The notes below the pieces were generated by a model. It was not told the origin of the DNA, ran no database searches, and was given only the letters and a program-made list of their open reading frames with translations. Positions 8,567 through 16,227 of a DNA stretch of 64,000 bases are shown in pieces (positions within the stretch are counted from its first letter, which is position 1; each line of letters starts with the position of its first letter). The position numbers and the translations under genes were made by a program. Source of the stretch: Rhodopseudomonas boonkerdii (lineage in GTDB: Bacteria; Pseudomonadota; Alphaproteobacteria; Rhizobiales; Xanthobacteraceae); NCBI RefSeq assembly GCF_021184025.1, contig NZ_CP036537.1, positions 1,550,001 through 1,614,000 on the forward strand, given 5' to 3'.

Positions 8567-9379
8567 CTAGCCATTAATCCCCTCGCGCCGCAGCGTCGGA
8601 AGACCGATGCCGGTGGCGTCGAAGCCGCCATCTACCGCGAGCATCTGGCCGGTGATGTAGCTGGCGCGGTCGCTGCACAGATAGAAAATGGCGTCCGCCA
8701 GTTCGTCCTCGCCGCCGTAGCGATTCAGCGGAATCGCATCATGATAATCGGCGCGGATCGCCGGTGTATGCACCGCCTTGGCCATGGCGGTTTCCACCGG
8801 ACCAGGCGCCACCGCATTGACGCGAATGCCGAGCAACGCGAGCTCGACGGCGGACTGTTTGGTGAAATGAATGATGCCAGCCTTGCTGGTGCCGTAAGCG
8901 ACGCGCAGCGTGGACGCGCGCAGCGCCGAGATGGAAGCAATGTTCACGATGGCGCCGCCGCCATGTTCGCGCATCAGCGGTGCGGCCGCCTTGGTGCAAA
9001 GGAACGGGCCGGTGAGGTTCACGGCCATGATGCGCTCCCATTCCTCCAGCGTTGTTTCGAGCAGCGGCTTGAAATTCGCGATGCCGGCATTGTTGACCAG
9101 CGCATCGAGCCGGCCGAAGCGGGCCTGCACGGCGGCGAAAGCCCGCGTCACCGCGGCGGCGTCGGAGACGTCGGTATGCAGTGCCAGCGTGTTGTCGGGA
9201 TCGTTCAGTGCCTTGGCGCTGGTATCCAGCAAGTCGCGCTCGATATCGAGCAGAGCCACGCGATAACCCTCGCCGAGAAACCGTTTCGCCACCGCGAGCC
9301 CGATGCCGCGCGCGGCGCCGGTGACGAGTACGACTTTACGAATGTTGGCGTCAGCTTTGGTCATGTCCTGCCCTGTCAT
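8567..9379 (-). CDS. SDR family NAD(P)-dependent oxidoreductase
   Basis: 270 residues with the Rossmann cofactor motif TGAARGIG (about 20-27), NNAG at about 95, catalytic Ser in SISALRAS, and the YGTSKAG active-site Tyr/Lys at about 165. The C-terminal ITGQMLAVDGGF is typical of classical SDRs. An alternative ATG at 9364 would shorten it by five residues and has a better spaced AGGA. Substrate unknown. Confidence 0.9.
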   Translation of the reverse strand: MTGQDMTKADANIRKVVLVTGAARGIGLAVAKRFLGEGYRVALLDIERDLLDTSAKALNDPDNTLALHTDVSDAAAVTRAFAAVQARFGRLDALVNNAGIANFKPLLETTLEEWERIMAVNLTGPFLCTKAAAPLMREHGGGAIVNIASISALRASTLRVAYGTSKAGIIHFTKQSAVELALLGIRVNAVAPGPVETAMAKAVHTPAIRADYHDAIPLNRYGGEDELADAIFYLCSDRASYITGQMLAVDGGFDATGIGLPTLRREGING

Positions 9380-9452
9380 CCTTGATCGTTGCAGGGCTGT
9401 TTAGAGAACGCGAACGGCCGGGACAAGCCCGGCCGCAACGTCATGCTGGATC

Positions 9453-11684
9453 TCAGAACCGATAGGTCGCCGAGCCTAGGACCGTCCGTCCTACGCCCGG
9501 GAAGCAGTCGCCGCGGGCGAGGCAGGCGGTCATGTGGCGCTTGTCGGCGAGGTTGCTTGCGTTGATCTGCAGCCGCCACGGACCGGTCTCGTATTTGATC
9601 ATGGCATCGAACAGCGTGTAATCCGGCGTCTGCAGCGTATCGGTGCCGTCCCAGGACGCGCCGACATAGCGCACGCCGCTGCCGATAGTGACCTCACGCA
9701 GGCCGAGGGCCGACAGCCGGTAGGTGCCCCACAGCGACGCCTGCTGTTCCGGCACGATCTCGATGTGCTTGCCGGCATTGTCGCCGCTCTCCACCTTGGC
9801 GTCGAGATAGGTATAGGAGCCGATCAGGTTGAGATCAGGCGTCACTTTGGTGATGACTTCCAGCTCGACGCCGCGAATGCGGACCTGGCCGGTCTGGACC
9901 GAGATCAGCGGATTGGTCGGGTCGGACGCGAGGCGGTTCTTCTCGACTGTATCGAAGATGGCGCCGTTGATCGCAGTCCCCGGGAACGGATTGTATTTGA
10001 AGCCGACCTCGTAAATTTCGCCGCGCTGCGCCTTGCAGATGTCGGCGCAGACATTGGCGCCGAACACGGGATTGAAGGACGTCGCATAGGTCACGTAGGG
10101 ATTGAAGCCAAACGGCGTCTCATACATCAGGCTGGCGCGGCCGGTGGTTGCCCGCGTGTCCTCGCTGGGGCTCCCGGCGAGGCGGCTGCCGACGAAATCC
10201 TGCCGGATGCCGAGGGTTGCGAGCCATGGGCCGGCGCGAAGCTGGTCCTGTGCATAGAGGCCGAGTTGATTCTGGCGCAGATGGGGATTGTCGAACAGCT
10301 CGGGGGCGATCGTCGTCGTGTAAACAGGCGCATAGAGATCGAACGGCGTCGGATCGAAGGCGCTCCCGATGCGGCTGCGTTCATTGACCTCGCGATAGTC
10401 CGCACCCACCAGCACCTTGTGGCTGACCGCACCGGTGAGGAATTTGAACTGCAGATTGTTGTCGATGGCGATCTGGTCGCGCGTTATCTGCTGATTGTCC
10501 AGGAACCGCGCAACCGTCCGGCGCTCAGGATCGAGATAGGGGTTGTCGGGATTCGAGAAACTGTCCGAATAGCCGGTGCGATAGATGCTCTCGATATGAG
10601 TGTAGCGCAGATTCTGCGTGAACTTCACAGCGTCGTTGAACGAATGCTCGAAGATGCTGCCGATGCCGGCGGTTTCGGCCTGGTACACGTCGTAGCCGGG
10701 ATAGCCGGTGAAGCGTGTGATGGGAATAAGACCGTTCGGACCGGGATAGAGCATGCCTTCATGCGGCATGAAACCGGTCCCGGTGCTCGACTTATCTTTC
10801 TGGTAAAAGCCCTGAAGGGTCCAGTTGGTGTTGGTGGTCGGCCGCCAGGTCAGCGACGGGGCGAGCAGGATGCGGTCGTCCGGCGTGAAATCGGTCTGCA
10901 GGTGACCGTCCCGGAACACGCCGACGAACCGATAGAGCCATTCGCCGTCCTTGGTCAGCGTCCCGGTCGTATCCATCTGAACCTGCTTGCGTCCGAAATT
11001 ATCGAACTGCACGCCGATCTCATTGAAGCCGTCCGCCCGCGGTCGCTTCGAGATCAGGTTGATCAGGCCGGCTACCGACGTGTCGCCATACAACACCGAA
11101 GGGCCGCGAAATACCTCGACGCGCTCCAGCATATAGGGGTCCTGCCGCCATTCGCCGAACTTGAAGGTGTTCACCGCACGGGTGCCGTCGAGGAAGATGT
11201 TGGGATCCTGACCGCGGACGCGCGGATAGTCGCCGCGCGAGTCCATGCCATAGGGGTCGGCGAGCACGCCGGGCACATAGCGTATGGCTTCCTGAACATT
11301 GGTGGCGCCCTGATCGGTCATGCGATCGGCGGTCACCACCGAGATCGATTGGGCGGTCTCGCGCAGCGGCGTGTCGGTCTTCATGCCGGTGCCGCTCTGG
11401 CTGGCGAGATAGCCTTGAACCGGGCCTGTGCCACTTTCGAAGGCTGCGGCTGACGCCACGGCCGCGGGCGCTCTGGTCGCGTTGCGTGCGGATGCGCGAC
11501 GGCTTGTCGTGGAGCGCGATGCTTGCGTGCGCTGCGGACGGGCAGGTGTGGCCCGAGGCTTCGCCTGTTCGACGACGACGGGAGGAAGCTGGTTCTGCGC
11601 CTGTGCAGGAGCTTCGATAGCGAAGGCCGTCAGCACGGCAAAGGACGCTCCGACGACTCGCTGCGATGTACTGAAATTGAACAT
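9453..11684 (-). CDS. TonB-dependent siderophore receptor
   Basis: 743 residues. A signal peptide (FNFSTSQRVVGASFAVLTAF...AQAQ) is followed by a low-complexity Arg/Pro/Thr linker, a plug domain (AQSISVVTADRM..., VQEAIRYVPGV) and a 22-strand barrel ending in GSATYRF with terminal Phe, as outer-membrane barrels require. The ATG at 11684 with GGGGGT upstream is preferred to a GTG at 11696. It belongs to the ferrichrome/FhuA-type siderophore receptors and imports a ferric siderophore; no siderophore biosynthesis or inner-membrane transporter genes are nearby. Confidence 0.92.
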   Translation of the reverse strand: MFNFSTSQRVVGASFAVLTAFAIEAPAQAQNQLPPVVVEQAKPRATPARPQRTQASRSTTSRRASARNATRAPAAVASAAAFESGTGPVQGYLASQSGTGMKTDTPLRETAQSISVVTADRMTDQGATNVQEAIRYVPGVLADPYGMDSRGDYPRVRGQDPNIFLDGTRAVNTFKFGEWRQDPYMLERVEVFRGPSVLYGDTSVAGLINLISKRPRADGFNEIGVQFDNFGRKQVQMDTTGTLTKDGEWLYRFVGVFRDGHLQTDFTPDDRILLAPSLTWRPTTNTNWTLQGFYQKDKSSTGTGFMPHEGMLYPGPNGLIPITRFTGYPGYDVYQAETAGIGSIFEHSFNDAVKFTQNLRYTHIESIYRTGYSDSFSNPDNPYLDPERRTVARFLDNQQITRDQIAIDNNLQFKFLTGAVSHKVLVGADYREVNERSRIGSAFDPTPFDLYAPVYTTTIAPELFDNPHLRQNQLGLYAQDQLRAGPWLATLGIRQDFVGSRLAGSPSEDTRATTGRASLMYETPFGFNPYVTYATSFNPVFGANVCADICKAQRGEIYEVGFKYNPFPGTAINGAIFDTVEKNRLASDPTNPLISVQTGQVRIRGVELEVITKVTPDLNLIGSYTYLDAKVESGDNAGKHIEIVPEQQASLWGTYRLSALGLREVTIGSGVRYVGASWDGTDTLQTPDYTLFDAMIKYETGPWRLQINASNLADKRHMTACLARGDCFPGVGRTVLGSATYRF

Positions 11685-11779
11685 ATTTGCTTGCACCCCC
11701 GATTGATCTTCCGCGGGTTCGGTAACAAGCGCGTGAGACGATGGGAACGCGTGGAGGCCATTTCCACAGGCTGCCAGAT

Positions 11780-11816
11780 TAGTATCGCTCTATGTTTGAT
11801 TGAGAATAATTGGCAG
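11780..11816 (-). promoter_or_regulatory. AT-rich candidate promoter and iron-box region of the receptor gene
   Basis: An AT-rich island 95-130 bases upstream of the receptor start contains TTGAGAATAATTGG, a partial match to Fur/Irr-type boxes (GATAATGATAATC-like and ATTCTAAA-like sites). The match is incomplete, so this is only a candidate for the iron control expected of a siderophore receptor. Confidence 0.3.
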
Positions 11817-11823
11817 CGAGGCC

Positions 11824-11850
11824 TGTCGGAACGGTTCGTGTCCGTTCGTC
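11824..11850 (+). promoter_or_regulatory. Predicted ECF42-type promoter for the GST gene
   Basis: TGTCGG at 11824-11829, a 17-base spacer, CGTC at 11847-11850, 27 bases before the ATG. Same geometry as the sites at 4357, 6102 and 14120. Confidence 0.6.
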
Positions 11851-11877
11851 TTCCAGCAACACCATGCAGGAGGAACC

Positions 11878-12534
11878 ATGTCGCTCACGCTTCACTACCA
11901 CCCGCTGTCATCCTATTGCTGGAAGACGCTGATCGCTCTGTACGAGAATGATACGCCGTTCACGCCGCATGTGGTCAATCTCGGCGACGAGGCTGAGCGC
12001 GCGGCGTTGTTGAAACTGTGGCCCATCGGCAAGTTCCCGGTGCTGCAGGACGATGCGCGCAGCGAGGTCGTGCCGGAGTCTTCCATCGTCATCGCGTATC
12101 TCGATCGGTACTATCCGGGTAGCATACGTTTTATTCCCGACGGCGATCTCGGTCTGCAGGTTCGGCTGCGTGATCGCTTCTACGATCTGCATGTGCATGA
12201 TCATGTGCAGAAGATCGTCGGCGACAGGCTGCGTCCGCGGGATCAGGTCGATCCGTTCGGCGTCGAACAGGCGAGGGCGAAGCTGCGTACGGCCTGGGAT
12301 ATGATCGAGCACGATATGGCCTACCATGAATGGGCGATGGGTAGCGCCTTCACGCTGGCCGATTGCGCCGCGCTGCCGGCGCTGTTCTACGGCAACAAGG
12401 TGCTGCCGTTTGTCGAGACGCACAAACGCGTGGCGGCCTATCTTGAACGGCTGCTCGCGCGGCCGTCGATTGCGCGCGTCATCGCGCAGGCCGGTCCATA
12501 CTTCCACATGTTCCCGCAGGAGGCATCCGGATAA
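11878..12534 (+). CDS. Glutathione S-transferase family protein, predicted ECF42 target
   Basis: 218 residues. Thioredoxin-like N-terminal domain with HYHPLSSYCWKTLIAL (candidate Ser/Cys nucleophiles), a GKFPVLQDD cis-proline loop and PESSIVIAYLDRYYPG glutathione motif, then a helical C-terminal domain. A strong ribosome-binding site (AGGAGG) precedes the ATG at 11878. The predicted sigma promoter links it to the DGPF/VOC genes 5 kb away. The same subgroup of GSTs often accompanies DGPF clusters, but the substrate is unknown. Confidence 0.88.
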   Translation: MSLTLHYHPLSSYCWKTLIALYENDTPFTPHVVNLGDEAERAALLKLWPIGKFPVLQDDARSEVVPESSIVIAYLDRYYPGSIRFIPDGDLGLQVRLRDRFYDLHVHDHVQKIVGDRLRPRDQVDPFGVEQARAKLRTAWDMIEHDMAYHEWAMGSAFTLADCAALPALFYGNKVLPFVETHKRVAAYLERLLARPSIARVIAQAGPYFHMFPQEASG

Positions 12535-12680
12535 GCGATGCGGCTCTGTCCATGCCTTCGCGATGGTCAAGACATGGATGCCCGGTATTCGCTGGGAAGG
12601 ATGGGGAGTCCGATTTCATCGGCGATGTCACCTTCGCCAGAGCCCGTGAAGCAACCAGACCCGGGTTTCGGGCCAAGCTT

Positions 12681-12962
12681 TTAGCGGGGATACTCTGCCG
12701 ATCCAGCAAAAGCTCCCGTGCTGGCCGAACGGGACGTTCGGAATGCCATTACATTCGCGCAGGGCTCGCTAAGGTCCCGCTGATGCGAAATCAGGCAGGC
12801 CGTAATGCGGTCCACATCCGGGATCGATGACTGGCAAAGCCTGAATACGTCGGGCGTGCATGCGCGCCGCTGCTGCGGCGTGCCCTGCGACCAAGCCGGC
12901 TGGGCAGATGCGGCGGAGGTGAAAACCAAGGCGGCGACGGCGATACGCTGACTCAATGTCAT
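12681..12962 (-). CDS. Small exported cysteine-rich protein
   Basis: 93 residues. A clear signal peptide (about 1-25, ending SAQPAWSQG) is followed by one Cys-rich unit RRACTPDVFRLCQ...ITACLISHQRDLSEPCANVM, with Cys spacing like that of Golgi apparatus protein/GLG1-type repeats seen in many short periplasmic proteins of Bradyrhizobiaceae. The ATG at 12962 is preferred because it starts the signal peptide. A candidate promoter with an internal palindromic operator lies about 180 bases upstream. Function unknown. Confidence 0.75.
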   Translation of the reverse strand: MTLSQRIAVAALVFTSAASAQPAWSQGTPQQRRACTPDVFRLCQSSIPDVDRITACLISHQRDLSEPCANVMAFRTSRSASTGAFAGSAEYPR

Positions 12963-13139
12963 TCTGTGTCTCCAGGCGAGATCGTTACGTGTGATCAGTG
13001 TGTGGTTTCCGGCCGCTACGCGTTCCGGGTTGACTGCGCGTGCCGAAGGATCGCCAAGCCATGGCTCGCGGCATGTTGTCGATGCCCGTGCCACGGCAGG
13101 CGGAGGCCCCTATGCATCTAGGCCTCATCTACTCTGACC

Positions 13140-13167
13140 ATTAAAGTCATAATGACTAAAAAGTCAA
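13140..13167 (-). promoter_or_regulatory. Candidate promoter of the Cys-rich protein gene with operator in the spacer
   Basis: On the minus strand, TTGACT (13167-13162), a 16-base spacer and TTTAAT (13145-13140) form a good vegetative promoter. The spacer and -10 contain the perfect palindrome AGTCATAATGACT (13145-13157). A regulator bound there would block RNA polymerase. The transcript would have a leader of about 170 bases before the Cys-rich gene. Confidence 0.5.
13145..13157. promoter_or_regulatory. Palindromic operator candidate AGTCATAATGACT
   Basis: A perfect 13-bp palindrome whose core GTCA-N3-TGAC recurs at 14012-14022, just upstream of the adjacent TetR gene. The pairing suggests it is the TetR binding half-site arrangement. 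Confidence 0.45.
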
Positions 13168-13264
13168 TATGAAAATGCAGCCGCATGATCGCCCCGCCGG
13201 AACTCGTCCAGAGCGGTAAATTGCGGCGATCAATCTTGAGGAGCGCTGAACTCGGGCGGTATCT

Positions 13265-13975
13265 TCAGCCGGTTTTCTTCGGGTCGCGCGCTGCCGGGCG
13301 TTTGGGCTTCGCCGTACGATCCGGCAGGGCGGGCTGCGCACTTTCCTGCGGCGACGGCAGGGATGCGAGCGCGGATTTCACCTGGCGTGCATCGGCGCCG
13401 AGCGCGCGCAGGATCGCGGCGACCGTCGGTTCGCGGTCGTGTCGGGACAGCCGTCCCTCGCCATAGGCCACGGCCAGCTGAACCATGATGCCGACGATAA
13501 TTTCCAGGCTGAGTGCTGGTGACACGCCGCCGCCGAGGCTCTTCGACAATGCGCTGAGATCTTCGAAGACATACCGCTGGCGCGCGATGACGCTGCCGCT
13601 TGCTGATGTGGTGATCATCCGTGCGAGGGCGGCGGCCCATGCCGGATTGGCGATTGCCTTGTCGATCAGGTAGCCGCAACTGAAGGCGATACGCGACGCT
13701 GGGTCGCTGCGCGCGAGTCGCCCTGGTTGGAGCGCATCATCGACCGACGCGAGCAGCTCCTCCGCAACCACTGCCGTCAGCGACCGCAGATCGGCGAAAT
13801 GGACATAGAACGTTCCTTTCGCGACGCCGGCCTCCTTCACCACATCGTCCACGGTGACGGATTCCACCGCCTGACGGGCGAACAGCGCGTGGGCGGCAGC
13901 AATCAGCTGGGCCCGCGTCCTCGCCCGTTTCTCCCGGCCGATTTCGGCGCGGCGGACGGGGTCAACATTAGCCAT
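13265..13975 (-). CDS. TetR family transcriptional regulator
   Basis: 236 residues. The helix-turn-helix is at about residues 18-65 (SVTVDDVVKEAGVAKGTFYVHFADL), with a TetR-type ligand domain after it and a Pro/Lys/Arg-rich tail (DRTAKPKRPAARDPKK). The ATG at 13975 gives a normal N terminus. Two GTCA-N3-TGAC palindromes, one 37 bases upstream of its own start and one in the promoter downstream of the gene, suggest it represses itself and the small Cys-rich protein gene. Confidence 0.88.
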   Translation of the reverse strand: MANVDPVRRAEIGREKRARTRAQLIAAAHALFARQAVESVTVDDVVKEAGVAKGTFYVHFADLRSLTAVVAEELLASVDDALQPGRLARSDPASRIAFSCGYLIDKAIANPAWAAALARMITTSASGSVIARQRYVFEDLSALSKSLGGGVSPALSLEIIVGIMVQLAVAYGEGRLSRHDREPTVAAILRALGADARQVKSALASLPSPQESAQPALPDRTAKPKRPAARDPKKTG

Positions 13976-14011
13976 GGCATCACCGGGTGTTCGTTATCCG
14001 ATTGCCAGTAA

Positions 14012-14022
14012 GTCAATTTGAC
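14012..14022. promoter_or_regulatory. Candidate TetR auto-operator GTCAATTTGAC
   Basis: An 11-bp palindrome (one central mismatch base) located 37-47 bases before the TetR start codon, with the same GTCA...TGAC arms as the site at 13146-13156. Confidence 0.45.
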
Positions 14023-14119
14023 CAAAGCGTCTAGTCGCTCCATGGACGCAGATCGGGGGCGGCAGCAGCCTGTCCGCGCCCTAAGCGCGCCTCGGGTCCG
14101 GAAATAATTTCGCCGGTCA

Positions 14120-14146
14120 TGTCGGGCCGGCGGCAGCTGCTTCGTC
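14120..14146 (+). promoter_or_regulatory. Predicted ECF42-type promoter for the second DGPF gene
   Basis: TGTCGG at 14120-14125, a 17-base spacer, CGTC at 14143-14146, 36 bases before the ATG. Fourth copy of the motif. Confidence 0.6.
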
Positions 14147-14182
14147 ATCATTGCAATCGAATATCACGACGGAGAAAGACCG

Positions 14183-14635
14183 ATGCGTTTCATGGTGATT
14201 GTGCATGCGAACCAGGATACCGAAGCCGGCGTGATGCCGTCGACGGAGCTGTTGACAGCGATGGGAAAGTTCAACGAGGAGATGATCAGAGCCGGTGTGA
14301 TGCAGGCCGGTGAGGGGCTGCACCCGACTGCCAAGGGCACCCGCATTCGCTACAATGGCGATAAACCCGCGGTTACCAATGGACCGTTTCCGCTTTCGCG
14401 CGATCTCATTGCAGGCTTCTGGCTGATCGAGACGGAAACGAGGGACGACGCTATTGCCTGGATGAAGCGGGCGCCCTTCGACGATGGCGCCGAAATCGAA
14501 ATCCGCCAGGTCTTCGCGCCGGAGGATTTCGGCGAGGCATTCACGCCCGAGCTGCGCGAACAGGAAGAACTGATGCGCAGGTCACTCGAAAGCAAAGGCA
14601 GTCAGGGTCAGGCGGCAAGCGACATCTTCCGATAG
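14183..14635 (+). CDS. YCII-related DGPF-like protein without adjacent sigma factor
   Basis: 150 residues. The DGPF motif appears as NGPFPLSRDLIAGFWLIE (Asp replaced by Asn), preceded by MRFMVIVHANQDTEAGVMPSTE, which is typical of the YciI-like DGPF family. The ribosome-binding site GGAGAAAG precedes the ATG. No sigma gene follows; instead its last 28 bases overlap the 3' end of glgA on the other strand. The ECF42-like promoter upstream suggests it is a distal member of the regulon. Confidence 0.88.
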   Translation: MRFMVIVHANQDTEAGVMPSTELLTAMGKFNEEMIRAGVMQAGEGLHPTAKGTRIRYNGDKPAVTNGPFPLSRDLIAGFWLIETETRDDAIAWMKRAPFDDGAEIEIRQVFAPEDFGEAFTPELREQEELMRRSLESKGSQGQAASDIFR

Positions 14636-16026
14636 AGCGAGCTGTAGCTCGCCGCCGAAATGTTCCACGAGAAAGATCTTGCCATGGCGCTGCGGCGCAT
14701 GGAGTTCAGCCGATCCTGCGAACCGAAGGTCGCAAAGGCACGCAGGATACCGCCGAGAAACGACTCGGTGGAGGGCTTGTTGAACAGGAAGCCGGTCTCG
14801 CCATCGATGATGGTCTCGGCGAGGCCGCCGGTCTGATGCCCGATTGGCAGCGAGCCGAAGCGCTGGGCGTACATCTGGCTGAGTCCGCAGGGCTCGAAGC
14901 GCGACGGCATCAGGGTGAAATCGCTGCCGGCGAAAATGCGGCGCGCTTCGCGGTCGTTGAAGCCGATGGCGACGCCGATAGCGTCGGGGCGGCGACGATG
15001 TGCCTCCATCAACGCATTCTCGATGGCTGGCTCGCCGCGGCCGGTGACAACGATCTGTCCGCCGGCCGATACGATGGCATCCGCCGCTGCGAGCACGAGA
15101 TCGACGCCCTTCTGGTGAACGAGGCGAGCGACCAAACCAAAAATGGGCCCGCGCGAGAGCGCGAGCCCGAATTGCTGGCGGACACCGTCGGCATTGGCGC
15201 GTTTGGCTTCCCAATCGCCGGCGCCAAACGGGCGCATCAGCTCCGAGCAGAACCGTGGGTCCCATGTCTCGTCGATGCCGTTGAGAATGCCGGTGAGCTG
15301 CGACGCGTTGGAGCGTTTCTTCAACAGGCCCTCCAGGCCGCAGCCGAATTCCTCCGTGGTGATCTCGCGCGCATAGGTCTCGCTCACCGTGGTGAGATGC
15401 GTCGAATAGTTCAGGCCGCCCTTAAGGAAGGAAAGCTTGTCGTAGAATTCGATCCCGTCGATATGGAACGAGTTCTCCGGCGCGCCGATCCGGCGCAGCG
15501 CGGTTTTCGGAAACAGGCCTTGATAGGCCAGATTGTGGATGGTCAGGATGGTCGGGATTTGGACCTGGCTCCAAGCCAGATAGGCCGGCACCAATGCCCC
15601 CGGCCAGTCATTGGCATGGACGAGATCGGCCGCCCAGTTCGGATCGAGATGGCCGCTGGCGAGCAGCGCGGCGGCCGAGGCGAAACGGGCGAAGCGGATG
15701 TCGTTGTCCGGCCAGTCGCGCGCGCTCTCGTCGCCATAGGGGTTACCGGGGCGGTCATAGAGCTGTGGGCAGAGCAGAACATAGACAGGCATGCCGTCTC
15801 TGGTTGCGGCAAGGCCGAGCGAGCAGGCCGGCATCTCTGCCAGCGCCGGACAGTGACCGACGATCTCGATGGGCCCGCATTGGGAGACGACGTCCCGATA
15901 GCCGGGGAGGATGACGCGGACGTCGGTCCAGTTGCGCAATGCACGGGGAAGGGCGGCCGACACGGCGGCGAGGCCGCCGACGCGGACATAGTCGTCGATC
16001 TCAGGCGTGACGAAAAGAACCCTCAA
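14608..16026 (-). CDS. glgA: Glycogen/starch synthase (GT5)
   Basis: 472 residues, the usual length. The enzyme transfers glucose from ADP-glucose to alpha-1,4-glucan in the cytosol. Visible motifs are the N-terminal VGGLAAVSAALPRAL, GLVARLVHQKG (sugar-nucleotide binding Arg/Lys) and FEPCGLSQMYAQRFG with the catalytic-domain Glu. In the usual KTGGL loop the Lys is Arg (RVGGL). The start is TTG at 16026 with AGAGGG six bases upstream; it gives the canonical MRVLFVTPEI. No glgB, glgC, glgP or glgX is adjacent, so it is an isolated glg gene here. Confidence 0.9.
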   Translation of the reverse strand: MRVLFVTPEIDDYVRVGGLAAVSAALPRALRNWTDVRVILPGYRDVVSQCGPIEIVGHCPALAEMPACSLGLAATRDGMPVYVLLCPQLYDRPGNPYGDESARDWPDNDIRFARFASAAALLASGHLDPNWAADLVHANDWPGALVPAYLAWSQVQIPTILTIHNLAYQGLFPKTALRRIGAPENSFHIDGIEFYDKLSFLKGGLNYSTHLTTVSETYAREITTEEFGCGLEGLLKKRSNASQLTGILNGIDETWDPRFCSELMRPFGAGDWEAKRANADGVRQQFGLALSRGPIFGLVARLVHQKGVDLVLAAADAIVSAGGQIVVTGRGEPAIENALMEAHRRRPDAIGVAIGFNDREARRIFAGSDFTLMPSRFEPCGLSQMYAQRFGSLPIGHQTGGLAETIIDGETGFLFNKPSTESFLGGILRAFATFGSQDRLNSMRRSAMARSFSWNISAASYSSLYRKMSLAA

Positions 16027-16157
16027 GCGCGCCCTCTTGCCCCAGACGCCGCAGGTGAATGGAAACCGGTTCGACGCGTTCGGGTGGAAGACTACCTAAC
16101 GGTTTTGGAACTCAGTTTTATTACTTGCGGGACAAATCAACTGCCTTTGCATTGCAG

Positions 16158-16187
16158 TATATCACATCACTTAATGCGGCATTGCAA
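16158..16187 (-). promoter_or_regulatory. Candidate glgA promoter
   Basis: On the minus strand, TTGCAA (16187-16182), an 18-base spacer, and GATATA (16163-16158), in an AT-rich island between the MFS gene and glgA. It is flanked by TTTGCATTGC/GCATTGCAAA inverted sequences. The leader would be about 125 bases. Confidence 0.35.
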
Positions 16188-16227
16188 AAGAGAAATGTGA
16201 AGCGCGCGATTTGTCGCGAGTACTTTT

